Shown here piece by piece: positions 37,161-45,773 of a DNA stretch of 64,000 nt (position 1 is the stretch's first letter; every line of letters begins with the position of its first letter). The notes below the pieces were generated by a model. It made no database searches and was not told the DNA's origin. It was given only the letters and a program-made list of their open reading frames with translations. Both the position numbers and the translations under genes were made by a program. Source of the stretch: CALINF01 sp039990395 (GTDB lineage Bacteria > Pseudomonadota > Gammaproteobacteria > Pseudomonadales > Halieaceae); the NCBI GenBank assembly GCA_039990395.1, contig JBDXFZ010000139.1:434001-498000 (forward strand). Reading direction: 5' to 3'.

Positions 37161-39650
37161 TTAGACCTTCAGTTCTCCGCTTCGTATCGCGTTTTCCAAG
37201 TCAACTGCACTCATTGGCTTGCCCAGTAGGTAGCCCTGTACCTCATCACACTTCAGTTCTCGCAGAATATCAAGATGCTCCTGTATCTCTACACCCTCAG
37301 CAATCACTTGCATATTCAGAGTACTCGCTATGGTAATGATAGATTGAGCAATGCCTGAGCTCTCCTTGCTGAGATGCATATCTGAAATAAAGGATTGGTC
37401 GATCTTGATACGATCTACTGGAAATTCCTTAAGGTATGCGAGTGATGAATACCCCGTACCAAAGTCGTCGATAGCCAGCTGTACACCGAGAGCTTTTAGA
37501 GATGAAAGTGTCGAGATCAATGCATCTTTGTCGCTAACCAGTGCCGTTTCTGTCAACTCCAGTTCAAGAAGATGGTGGGGCAAGCCGGAAGCTGCCAGGG
37601 TGTTTCTCACTATGCTCAAAATGTCGGGGTTGCCAAATTGAATGGCCGATACATTGACCGCTATCCGTAGCTTCCAATCGTACATCTGTTGCCATCGTTG
37701 TCCCTGGTCGCAAGCCTGAGCTAGTGTCCAGTTCCCTATCGGTGAGATCATGCCTTCTCGTTCTGCAAGGGAGATGAAGTCAGAAGGAGAAATGTGTCCG
37801 AGCTGCGGGTGATGCCAGCGCAGCAAGGTTTCCACACCCACAATGCGCCCAGTAGCTACGCTGATCTGGGGCTGGTACACACAAGTAAGCTGCTCGCGCC
37901 AGTTCTGATTTCTGAGTTCCTGAGTGATCCGTGATTCCTGATAAATATCGGACTTAATCTGATCTGAAGAGAAGCAGACCCGCTGAACGCCGTGCCCACG
38001 TGCTCGATGCATAGCTTTGTAGGCATTGTCCGTTAACTCAGCAGCGGTCGTGCCGTCCCCGGGATAGTTTGCTACTCCAATACTCGGAATCAGTGAAAAG
38101 TGATCTCCCTTTAAATCAAAGGGTATCAGCAGGGATTGCACCAAACGGGCAGCGATGGATTCCAATTGCGCTATTGAGTCGGGTTGAATTATGAGTACCC
38201 CAAAAACTTCACCCTCAAGGCTGAAAACCTCATTTCCAGTCGCGATGGCTTTCTTGAGCCTGCTAGTTATTTGCTTGCGAATGGAGTTAATGCCACCTGC
38301 ACCGGCTGAGTCGATCACCACTCGGTGTTTGCCCATGTAGACAACGAGAAGTGAGGCTTTGAACTCTCCATCCGGGTGCTCAGTGAGTGCTTTTTCAATA
38401 GTCTCCTTGAGCATATGGTGGTTAGGTAGACCTGTTACAAAGTCACGACGAGCCTGAAGGTGGATCTGCCTTCTCAGTAGACTGGATTGGCGATTCTGAT
38501 GTCCGAGGTCCAACCAACTCCAGACGATGTAGAGTAGTACTTGAAGGAGTAGCGGAGTTGTAGGAGGAATCCATATTTTTTGCTGCGTAAGTAAGATTGT
38601 CGACGCCAGAAGCGTCGAGAACGCTACCAGGATAGCCCCAGGCAGCGACCAGCTTGCTGGTAACAGGAAGAGCCCAAGAAATAGCAGTAGAGTTGTTACA
38701 AAAGTGAATATCGCTTCAGCCCTAATACTGCCGTTTCGAAGTACTCTTTGATCCAAAATGCTCGCCAGTAGATTCGCGTTCACTTCAACACCCGGCATCA
38801 AGGTATGCGAGCTGGATACCGGCGTAGCTAGATTATCTCCAAGACCAACTGCAGTTGTTCCAATAAGAACAATTTTGTTTTTAAGCTGCTCTGCGGATAT
38901 ATTTCCGTTTAGGACGTCGACGTAAGAAACACGATTAATATGGCCCGGAGGTCCTGCGTAAGAGATAAGCGCGGGCGATCCCCGCAACCAGCCTGCGCTG
39001 ATCGAGTTCTCTGGCATGCTAACGTTAGCAGCGGCTGGCGTGTCGAGATTTGGGTAGGCAACCTGAAACAAGGCTAGCCCCATAGCGGGCCAGTGCGGAG
39101 TGCCGAGCCCAGCCCTAAGATAGACTCGGCGACAGATTCCATCCTTGTCTACTTCTATATCGACATGAGCGAGCATAGAAGCTTCAACCGCTAGCTCAGG
39201 TAGCGGTAGAGTTTCTGAAAGCAATTGACCTTGTCCACCTCCACCACCTTCAGGTCCAAGTACAAGAACTACCTTGCCGCTTTTTGCGATGGCAGACGCC
39301 AGCATTGCGTCACCGCGCGCGTCGCTCGCATCTCTTTCTGAAAATAGAATGTCTATACCGATAGCGCTCACGCCAGACTGGGTGAGTCTGTCGATCATTT
39401 TTGCGTGCGTAGCTCTAGGCCATGGCCATCGACCCAGTTGCTTGAGACTCTTTTCGTCGATAGCGACTATCAGAACTTCCTGATTAGCTGGGCGCTGTTC
39501 AACACGACTGATGGCGTCGTAAAACAGATTGTCTAATCTTTGCAGGCCGTCATATCCAACGAAAAATGTAGCCGCTCCAATGAAAAGCAATCCAAGCAGT
39601 AGGCCGCGTGAGAGTAGCGGACTGCGAGAATCACTTGTACTAGAGCGCAA
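37161..39650 (-). CDS. CHASE2 - degenerate GGDEF - EAL signalling protein
   Basis: The domains are an N-terminal transmembrane helix (15-32), a periplasmic CHASE2 sensor (about 35-310), three transmembrane helices (about 310-390), GGDEF (about 400-570) and EAL (about 580-820). The GGDEF motif reads EGEVF at 479-483, so cyclase activity is unlikely. The EAL domain keeps its ligands: E607, N666, E701, D728-D729, K749 and E785. It should therefore act as a c-di-GMP phosphodiesterase, with the degenerate domain possibly sensing GTP. The TTG start lies inside the end of the FecR/LysM gene (11-base overlap). Confidence 0.93.
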   Translation of the reverse strand: MRSSTSDSRSPLLSRGLLLGLLFIGAATFFVGYDGLQRLDNLFYDAISRVEQRPANQEVLIVAIDEKSLKQLGRWPWPRATHAKMIDRLTQSGVSAIGIDILFSERDASDARGDAMLASAIAKSGKVVLVLGPEGGGGGQGQLLSETLPLPELAVEASMLAHVDIEVDKDGICRRVYLRAGLGTPHWPAMGLALFQVAYPNLDTPAAANVSMPENSISAGWLRGSPALISYAGPPGHINRVSYVDVLNGNISAEQLKNKIVLIGTTAVGLGDNLATPVSSSHTLMPGVEVNANLLASILDQRVLRNGSIRAEAIFTFVTTLLLFLGLFLLPASWSLPGAILVAFSTLLASTILLTQQKIWIPPTTPLLLQVLLYIVWSWLDLGHQNRQSSLLRRQIHLQARRDFVTGLPNHHMLKETIEKALTEHPDGEFKASLLVVYMGKHRVVIDSAGAGGINSIRKQITSRLKKAIATGNEVFSLEGEVFGVLIIQPDSIAQLESIAARLVQSLLIPFDLKGDHFSLIPSIGVANYPGDGTTAAELTDNAYKAMHRARGHGVQRVCFSSDQIKSDIYQESRITQELRNQNWREQLTCVYQPQISVATGRIVGVETLLRWHHPQLGHISPSDFISLAEREGMISPIGNWTLAQACDQGQRWQQMYDWKLRIAVNVSAIQFGNPDILSIVRNTLAASGLPHHLLELELTETALVSDKDALISTLSSLKALGVQLAIDDFGTGYSSLAYLKEFPVDRIKIDQSFISDMHLSKESSGIAQSIITIASTLNMQVIAEGVEIQEHLDILRELKCDEVQGYLLGKPMSAVDLENAIRSGELKV

Positions 39651-41280
39651 TTAGCACCATCGTCAAAATGATTCCAAGCGCCACCTTCCACGAGTCATTT
39701 GGCTCCGGCGCTATTTTCTGCACGTCAGTCCAGTTGCTCACTTGCCCGTTGCTGTCAACGGTTCTAATGCGTAGGTAACGTGTCTTGCTCGAAGTAGTAG
39801 GCAGGACATAATTTGGCTCACTTAGAGTTTCATCGCTAATCAGTCTGGTGAATTTTTTGTCGTGAGCAATCTGTACTTGATAGCTAACGCCAGATGTAGT
39901 GTGAGACCAGGATATTTCAATGTTCTCGGTTGTAGAATTGTAGTCAAGCTGTACGGCGGGAGGCTGTTCAACAACGTTGAAACTTCTCACCGCTCCAAAG
40001 GGGCCTCGGTGCCCATTAGAATCAATGCTAGCTACGCGCCAGTACCAGGTGCCTGGTTCAGCGCCACCGACATGACTGTACTGAATTTCGTCCACAGAAG
40101 GTTGATCGATAACTATGTTGTTAAATCTAGCGTCTCGAGCGATCTGTAGATGATAAAGGTTGGCCTGCGATGCTGCGGACCACGACAAATCTGGGATTTT
40201 ATCTGTGTGCGCTGACGCTTCTGCTGGCGCAAGCTGCACTGGAGGCTCGGGATTTGCTGCTTGAATAAGGTCTAACTGTCGCTCCATTCCCTCCAACCCT
40301 AACCCGTCGATAGCCCTGACTCTGAGGAAGTACTTACCGTCGGCTAACGTAGGTAACTTCACACTGGGTTGATCAGTGACGTTCTGCCATAGAACAGTTT
40401 CAAAGCTTGGGTTGTCGCTTAGCCTGACTCTATACTTCTCGGCCTTCTCAACAGCGTTCCAGGTTATCGGCCAGTTTGTGCGATTCAATATTTCCGGTAG
40501 TTCGGGTAGGTCAGGTGCTGTAAGCAGGGCCTGTGGTGGCAATGGTAGCTGGCCTTCGGAGACAACTGAGCCAAACCCAATATTGAGAGCGACAACTCCC
40601 TTTGCCTCAGGGTTACTGACATCCACAACTCCACCTGTTACTTCGAATCGCGACGAACTATCGTCCTCCATCGCGGCCATCCGATACTTCGTGCCACGCA
40701 CAGCACTGATTGCAGCGGTTGTGTGTATTTCGAAGCGGGATCCAGGTCCGCTGGCATGTGTTACTGTCGTTTCGAGACGACCTTTGAGAAGGCGCAATCT
40801 CGAATCGACCATTCCTGTAGTGCCATAGGCGCTTAAGTGATCAAGCACCAGCTCACTGTTGCTATCTAATGTGACAATCGTGCGGTCAGCAAACTCTACG
40901 CTCACTGTTGATTCGTTAAACGTCTGGACGCGATCTCCTAGATTCAGTTGGTCTCCCGGGCGCAGCTCTTCCTCTGTCCCATCAACATGAACCACACGGC
41001 AGTTCCCATAGACTGCTTTCACCGAAGCACTCGCACTATTTTCAGCAATCCAGGCTAGCGGGATACGCAGCCTCGTGCCTGGCTTTACCCAGTTCGGATC
41101 TGGTAACTGGTTGAGCGTTTGTACCTTTTTCCAAGAGGTCGCTGACCCGAGATACGTTTCGCTAATGTCCCAAAGGCTGTCTCCCTCTGACACGAGATAA
41201 ATCCACTCTGATGCCTTTGATTGAAGGGGGAGAACAAGAATGGTCATCAGGAGCAAAAATCTCCACTGTGTCATCTTCAT
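39640..41280 (-). CDS. LysM - FecR-domain - fibronectin-like exported protein
   Basis: This 546-residue protein has a signal peptide (cleavage near SKA-SE). LysM lies at about 27-75 (LVSEGDSLWDISETYLG) and a FecR domain at about 105-215 (GDRVQTFNESTVSVEFADRT). Two to three fibronectin-type beta repeats run from about 265 to 515, and a C-terminal hydrophobic anchor ends the chain. FecR proteins of this kind typically sit next to CHASE2 sensors and are thought to present a periplasmic signal to them. The overlap with the CHASE2 gene implies translational coupling. The LysM may tether it to peptidoglycan. Confidence 0.88.
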   Translation of the reverse strand: MKMTQWRFLLLMTILVLPLQSKASEWIYLVSEGDSLWDISETYLGSATSWKKVQTLNQLPDPNWVKPGTRLRIPLAWIAENSASASVKAVYGNCRVVHVDGTEEELRPGDQLNLGDRVQTFNESTVSVEFADRTIVTLDSNSELVLDHLSAYGTTGMVDSRLRLLKGRLETTVTHASGPGSRFEIHTTAAISAVRGTKYRMAAMEDDSSSRFEVTGGVVDVSNPEAKGVVALNIGFGSVVSEGQLPLPPQALLTAPDLPELPEILNRTNWPITWNAVEKAEKYRVRLSDNPSFETVLWQNVTDQPSVKLPTLADGKYFLRVRAIDGLGLEGMERQLDLIQAANPEPPVQLAPAEASAHTDKIPDLSWSAASQANLYHLQIARDARFNNIVIDQPSVDEIQYSHVGGAEPGTWYWRVASIDSNGHRGPFGAVRSFNVVEQPPAVQLDYNSTTENIEISWSHTTSGVSYQVQIAHDKKFTRLISDETLSEPNYVLPTTSSKTRYLRIRTVDSNGQVSNWTDVQKIAPEPNDSWKVALGIILTMVLIAL

Positions 41281-41354
41281 AGTAGCGCCTCATTTCTTCC
41301 GAAACTGTTCTAATAATAAACTAGGGGTGGTGTTTTAGAAATCATTACACTCAC

Positions 41355-41386
41355 GTTCAGTGAAAGAGATCACACTCTCACTGAAC
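41355..41386. promoter_or_regulatory. inverted repeat between the FecR and CNT genes
   Basis: GTTCAGTGA and its perfect inverse TCACTGAAC lie 14 bases apart in the 255-base gap between the divergent genes. This could be an operator for either gene, or a hairpin. No protein can be assigned to it. Confidence 0.45.
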
Positions 41387-41535
41387 TCCAGATTGGTGCT
41401 AGCGCTTGGCAGTTAGCTAATCTACGAAAGTAAACTTCAGAGGCAACGCAATTTAACGCTCTGGCGGTATAGACGAACTTGCAAATGTGTTAAAACAACG
41501 GGAGTGTCCGCTAAACGCCGTTGGGAAGAGCTCCT

Positions 41536-42771
41536 ATGTTTCAAGCCCTTTTTGGTATTCTGCTTCTTATCCTGCTCGCCTGGTGCACGAGTGCTGATCG
41601 ACGAAGGTTCCCCCTTAGGCTTGTTGTAATAGGCCTGTTGCTGCAGATTGTATTAGCTTCCTTATTACTAAAAGTGCCGCTTCTTCAGGACGGATTGCTG
41701 GTTATAAATAAAATTGTCCTTACTCTTGAAGCGTCTGCCCGCGAGGGCACCACTATGGTTTTCGGCTACCTTGGTGGTGGTCCTGAGCCCTTCGCTGTTA
41801 CTCAGCCTGAACATCGCTTTGTCCTTGCCTTTAGATCGCTGCCAATCGTTATCGTATTCGCGGCCCTGAGTGCCTTACTGTGGCACTGGCGTGTCATCCC
41901 TCTTTTTATCAAGGCCATGGCAGGATTGCTGGTCAAATCAATGGGTTTAAGCGGCGCCGTAAGTGTGGGAGCGGTTAGCTCAATTTTCATTGGCATGGTT
42001 GAGTCACCTTTGCTGATAAAACCCTACTTGCGGAAGATGTCCAATAGTGAGCTCTTTATGTTGATGACCTGCGGTATGGCCACGGTGGCGGGCACGGTGT
42101 TGGGGCTGTATGCAGGAATTCTGGCGAGCAGTTTGCCGGGTGCTTTGAGTCATATCCTCGTTGCATCACTGATCAGTGCCCCAGCAGCACTAATACTGGC
42201 GGCCGTGATGGTGCCGCCCGAGCCTGGTGGCGAGGCTGGCGTGATCTCACTGGAGTCACACTACAGCGGCAGTATGGATGCGCTGGTTACTGGCACAGGG
42301 GAAGGCTTGAAGCTGTTGGCCAATATCATCGGCATGCTGATTGTGTTCGTGGCCCTGATCTATGTAGTAGACAAGTGTTTGGGACTGTTGCCTTTCACTG
42401 CAGAGCCGTTGACGCTGGTGGGATTGTTTGGGTATGTGCTGGCACCACTGGCATGGGCCATTGGCATCCCTTGGGAGGAAGCGAGGGTGGCAGGAGAGTT
42501 ACTGGCTACCAAAGTATTCGTTAATGAGCTGGTGGCTTTTCTGGATCTGGCGGCGCTGGATCCTGGTGCGCTGAGTGAGCGCAGCCGCATGATTCTTACC
42601 TATGCACTCTGTGGATTCGCAAACTTTGGCAGTCTGGGCATTATGATCGGTGGTATGACTGCCATGTGCCCTGAGCGAAGTGCCGATATACTGCGGCTGG
42701 CCCCGCGTTCTATTTGGTCGGGGTTGTTGGCCACCTGCATGACGGGCGCCGTGGTCGGCCTAATTGCATAG
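41536..42771 (+). CDS. CNT-family nucleoside transporter (NupC-like)
   Basis: This inner-membrane carrier of about 411 residues imports nucleosides with H+ or Na+. Family motifs are AVSSIFIGMVESPLLIKPYL and TCGMATVAGTVLGLY in the middle, NELVAFLDL near residue 335, and LCGFANFGSLGIMIGG near the C-terminus. An in-frame TTG at 41521 exists, but GGGAAG makes a fair SD for ATG 41536. It stands alone. Confidence 0.92.
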   Translation: MFQALFGILLLILLAWCTSADRRRFPLRLVVIGLLLQIVLASLLLKVPLLQDGLLVINKIVLTLEASAREGTTMVFGYLGGGPEPFAVTQPEHRFVLAFRSLPIVIVFAALSALLWHWRVIPLFIKAMAGLLVKSMGLSGAVSVGAVSSIFIGMVESPLLIKPYLRKMSNSELFMLMTCGMATVAGTVLGLYAGILASSLPGALSHILVASLISAPAALILAAVMVPPEPGGEAGVISLESHYSGSMDALVTGTGEGLKLLANIIGMLIVFVALIYVVDKCLGLLPFTAEPLTLVGLFGYVLAPLAWAIGIPWEEARVAGELLATKVFVNELVAFLDLAALDPGALSERSRMILTYALCGFANFGSLGIMIGGMTAMCPERSADILRLAPRSIWSGLLATCMTGAVVGLIA

Positions 42772-42880
42772 GGCGATCGTGGCAGCCGAAAGTCGCGATA
42801 TCCAACTGAAGAGCTCGACACCTATCGTGAGCACTCCTACCGGATTAGCGATGTCAGTTAAACCGGGGTTCAGCTGTTTC

Positions 42881-43660
42881 TCAGCGACTGCTTTGACCAT
42901 CGTCAATCTTTATGCAGGTGCCCGTAACGCAGTCTGAGGAGGGGGACACCAGAAACAGCAAAGTGCTGTCCATCTGAGCGGGATCACAAATCCGCCTGCG
43001 TGGAAAATGCGCGCTGATATCACCAACCCGTTCCAGCATGCCTGCCATCATCTCCGAGGAGAAGGCACCCGGTGCGATGGCATTGACGTTGATGTGGAAT
43101 CGCGCCCACTCCACCGCCAATGCTTCACTCATCCGTACCACGGCGGCCTTGGTGGTCGCATACAGTGCAGCGGCGGAATCAGGTCCAGTATTAAAGGCAG
43201 CAATGGAGGCGATATTGACGATGCGCCCAGGTTGTTTCTCGTTGATCAGTCGTCGGGCTACCTCGCAGGACAATATCCACGGGCCCTCAAGATTGGTATC
43301 CATGACGCGGTCGAAGAGTTCATCGCCAAGTTTCACTGCTCGTTGAGCATCAGGAATACCAGCGTTATTTACCAGGATGGTGATCAATCCGAGCTTTTCC
43401 TCCGCCCGACGCACGCAATCTCGGATCTGCTCGCGATTTGTCATATCCATCACGATGGCTTCACAGACGCCACCACTTGAACGAATTTCATCAGCCAGAG
43501 TTTCCAGTCGCTCGGCGCGCCGTCCGGTAATTGCTACATTCGCACCGCAGGCTGCCAGCACCCGGGCAAAACGTTGACCCAGCCCAGCAGTGGCACCTGT
43601 TACCAGGGCAGTTTGACCAGACAGGTCGATGGAAAAATTGGGGGCGGTAAACTCACTCAT
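42881..43660 (-). CDS. short-chain dehydrogenase/reductase (SDR)
   Basis: This 259-residue classical SDR has the cofactor motif TGATAGLG (TGxxxGxG), the structural NNAG, the catalytic Ser in NIASIAAF, and YATTKAA (YxxxK). Residues ITGRRAERL after the second strand favour NADP(H). It oxidises or reduces a hydroxyl/carbonyl group; the substrate cannot be told. It is monocistronic between the convergent CNT gene and the M19 gene. Confidence 0.93.
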   Translation of the reverse strand: MSEFTAPNFSIDLSGQTALVTGATAGLGQRFARVLAACGANVAITGRRAERLETLADEIRSSGGVCEAIVMDMTNREQIRDCVRRAEEKLGLITILVNNAGIPDAQRAVKLGDELFDRVMDTNLEGPWILSCEVARRLINEKQPGRIVNIASIAAFNTGPDSAAALYATTKAAVVRMSEALAVEWARFHINVNAIAPGAFSSEMMAGMLERVGDISAHFPRRRICDPAQMDSTLLFLVSPSSDCVTGTCIKIDDGQSSR

Positions 43661-43768
43661 AGCTACTAGCTCTTGTTGTTATGCGAGCCGCGCATTGTAA
43701 GCTTGCGAGTGGGCCACACTCAATGGGGTGGCGCGTCACACCGACTATAGGGCATAGCAAGGTGACGG

Positions 43769-45010
43769 TTATCGAGACTGGTATTTATCATGCAGTTCAT
43801 TCCGGAGCTTGACGCGTTCCAAATACTGCTCATCCCACTGCCCTTCGGGTACGCCTTCCCAAACCTGCTGATACACGCGCATCTTGTTGCCACCGTATAT
43901 TTTGGCCAGGTCTTCATTCGAGTAGCCGCGCTTCCACAACTCGTCTGTAACTGCCGGTAGTATTCTGGCGAGTGGTGCGGAATCGTCGGCGCCTTTGTTA
44001 AACGCATTAATCATATACCCACCATCGTTATACATAGTGGCATTCTTCTTGGCGAAGTCGACAACGAGTGAGACATCGAACATATCATCCGTCGCAATCC
44101 CAACGTGATCAACGCCGACCAATTTGACATAGTAGTCAATCATGTCGGCTGCGTGCTTAGGCGAAAGGTCTTCTGGCCAAATACCGTCTACCATCCACTC
44201 CGTAAAAGTAGGCGAAACATAGCCACCGCTCTTTGCCGCGCGCAAAGCCTCCTCATCAGAAATGTTGCGATAGCAGCCTCTTTCGGTGGCGTGCTTTTCA
44301 TTCTTATACAACCCGGCGGGTAATGAGTGTGTAAATACGAAAGGCACACCTGGGTGATTTTTCTCCATATGACTCATCGCATCTGCAGCCGTTTGCGCGC
44401 CCGTATGACTTAGATCGAGAATGATGCCAAATTTCACCATCTCGTCGGCTACCGCACGTCCCCAATCTGTCAGGCCATCGTCCATACCATTGTAGGCAGC
44501 CAGTGATCCTGAGCCGGTTCTGAAGCGGTCGTTATAGGCAAGAATCATACTAGCGATGCCCATGTCCTTTAGCGTGGACATTCTGGACAGGTCTTCCTCC
44601 AAAATCGTGCTGGTTTGTGAATTCCAGATGACCGCTGTCTTGCCCTGTATGTGTGCAGCCTCGATATCACGAGTAGTGCGTACAAAAATGTAATTGTCGG
44701 GCTCCTCGGCCATGGCGGTACGAGTGGCGTGATGCTGGCGTAAAAGCTCATCCCAGTTATGGGAGGCCGCAGCGAGGGTCATGGCATGCCCGGTGATACC
44801 GGCTTCACGAGCTTCCTGAAAATAGGTCAGCAACTGCTCATTCTTCGTCCAGCCGGTGCCATAGGGGCTCGCGAGCATGCCGATAATGATGTTGTCCTTA
44901 ACGAATTGTTTTGCTTTGTCGGTCGACGGCCAGAGCTTGGCATTAAGGCTTGCATGCGCGCTACCGGCGGTGAGTAAGCAGGCCAAAATAAGTGAGGCCA
45001 GTCGATTCAT
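43769..45010 (-). CDS. M19 membrane dipeptidase-like protein, some metal ligands missing
   Basis: This exported protein of 413 residues has a signal peptide (cleavage near AHA-SL). The TIM-barrel of the M19 renal dipeptidase family is recognisable from DLSHTGAQT, FTHSLPAGL and GIATDDMFD, which hold the later zinc-site His/His/Asp. The first HxD of the family, normally in an early DGHND, is replaced by IIGMLAS. The bridging Glu, normally in GIEG, is replaced by VIWNSQ. It may bind one metal only, act on another substrate, or be inactive. Confidence 0.82.
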   Translation of the reverse strand: MNRLASLILACLLTAGSAHASLNAKLWPSTDKAKQFVKDNIIIGMLASPYGTGWTKNEQLLTYFQEAREAGITGHAMTLAAASHNWDELLRQHHATRTAMAEEPDNYIFVRTTRDIEAAHIQGKTAVIWNSQTSTILEEDLSRMSTLKDMGIASMILAYNDRFRTGSGSLAAYNGMDDGLTDWGRAVADEMVKFGIILDLSHTGAQTAADAMSHMEKNHPGVPFVFTHSLPAGLYKNEKHATERGCYRNISDEEALRAAKSGGYVSPTFTEWMVDGIWPEDLSPKHAADMIDYYVKLVGVDHVGIATDDMFDVSLVVDFAKKNATMYNDGGYMINAFNKGADDSAPLARILPAVTDELWKRGYSNEDLAKIYGGNKMRVYQQVWEGVPEGQWDEQYLERVKLRNELHDKYQSR

Positions 45011-45123
45011 GTCATGCTCCTAATCAGATTTCGTGGTGGAATGGAACTTCCCACGGTTTTGGCTTTAACCGCAATAAATAGACACTACCACAAGCATGCA
45101 GAAAAGACCGTTGCTTCACTCAA

Positions 45124-45675
45124 GTGATTGGCTCGTTTACTGTCGGTGTGATGCCCCTGAGTTTCGATAGTGAGTTTCAGGATCAAGCGCGCAACCCCGA
45201 CGTAGGCCTTTACCCAGCTGAAAAGCGTGAGGAGATAGACGAACTAAACAGCTGGATCTATCCCAGCATCAACAACGGTGTGTATCGCTGCGGATTCGCT
45301 AAAAAGCAGCCTGCTTACACTCGAGCCTTTAGAGAACTGTTTGCAGCGCTTGATCGCGTTGAGACCATTCTCGCTAACTCGAGCTACCTCACTGGCTCGA
45401 ATCTAACCGAGGCAGATGTTCGGTTGTTTACAACGCTGGTGCGTTTTGATGCGGTCTACGCCACTCACTTCAAGTGCAACTTAAAGCGTATTGTTGATTA
45501 TCCTAACATCTGGGGATACACACGCGACATCTATCAAATTGCTGGTATAGCGGACACGGTTAACATGCCGCATATCAAGAGACACTATTATGAGTCACAC
45601 GTGCACATTAACCCTTTCGGCATTGTGCCGGATGGGCCGCTAATTGATCTCTCATCGCCACACGGCCGCGGATGA
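45124..45675 (+). pseudogene. remnant of glutathionyl-hydroquinone reductase (YqjG/Ecm4 type), 5' end lost
   Basis: The open frame covers only the C-terminal helical half of this family: RNPDVGLYP, NNGVYRCGFA, LTEADVRLFTTLVRFD, THFKCNLKRI and HIKRHYYESH are conserved. The N-terminal thioredoxin domain with the catalytic cysteine (about 140 residues) is absent. The upstream 110 bases hold instead the M19 promoter region. A TGA lies just before the GTG that opens the frame. It is best read as a gene fragment left by a deletion; expression is doubtful. Confidence 0.8.
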
Positions 45676-45773
45676 GCAACAATATGGAAACTACATTGCA
45701 CAGGGCCGAATCGCGCGGTGGCGCTGAGCGCGGCTGGCTGAATGAATGTTCCGATGCATTGAGGATGATATGG

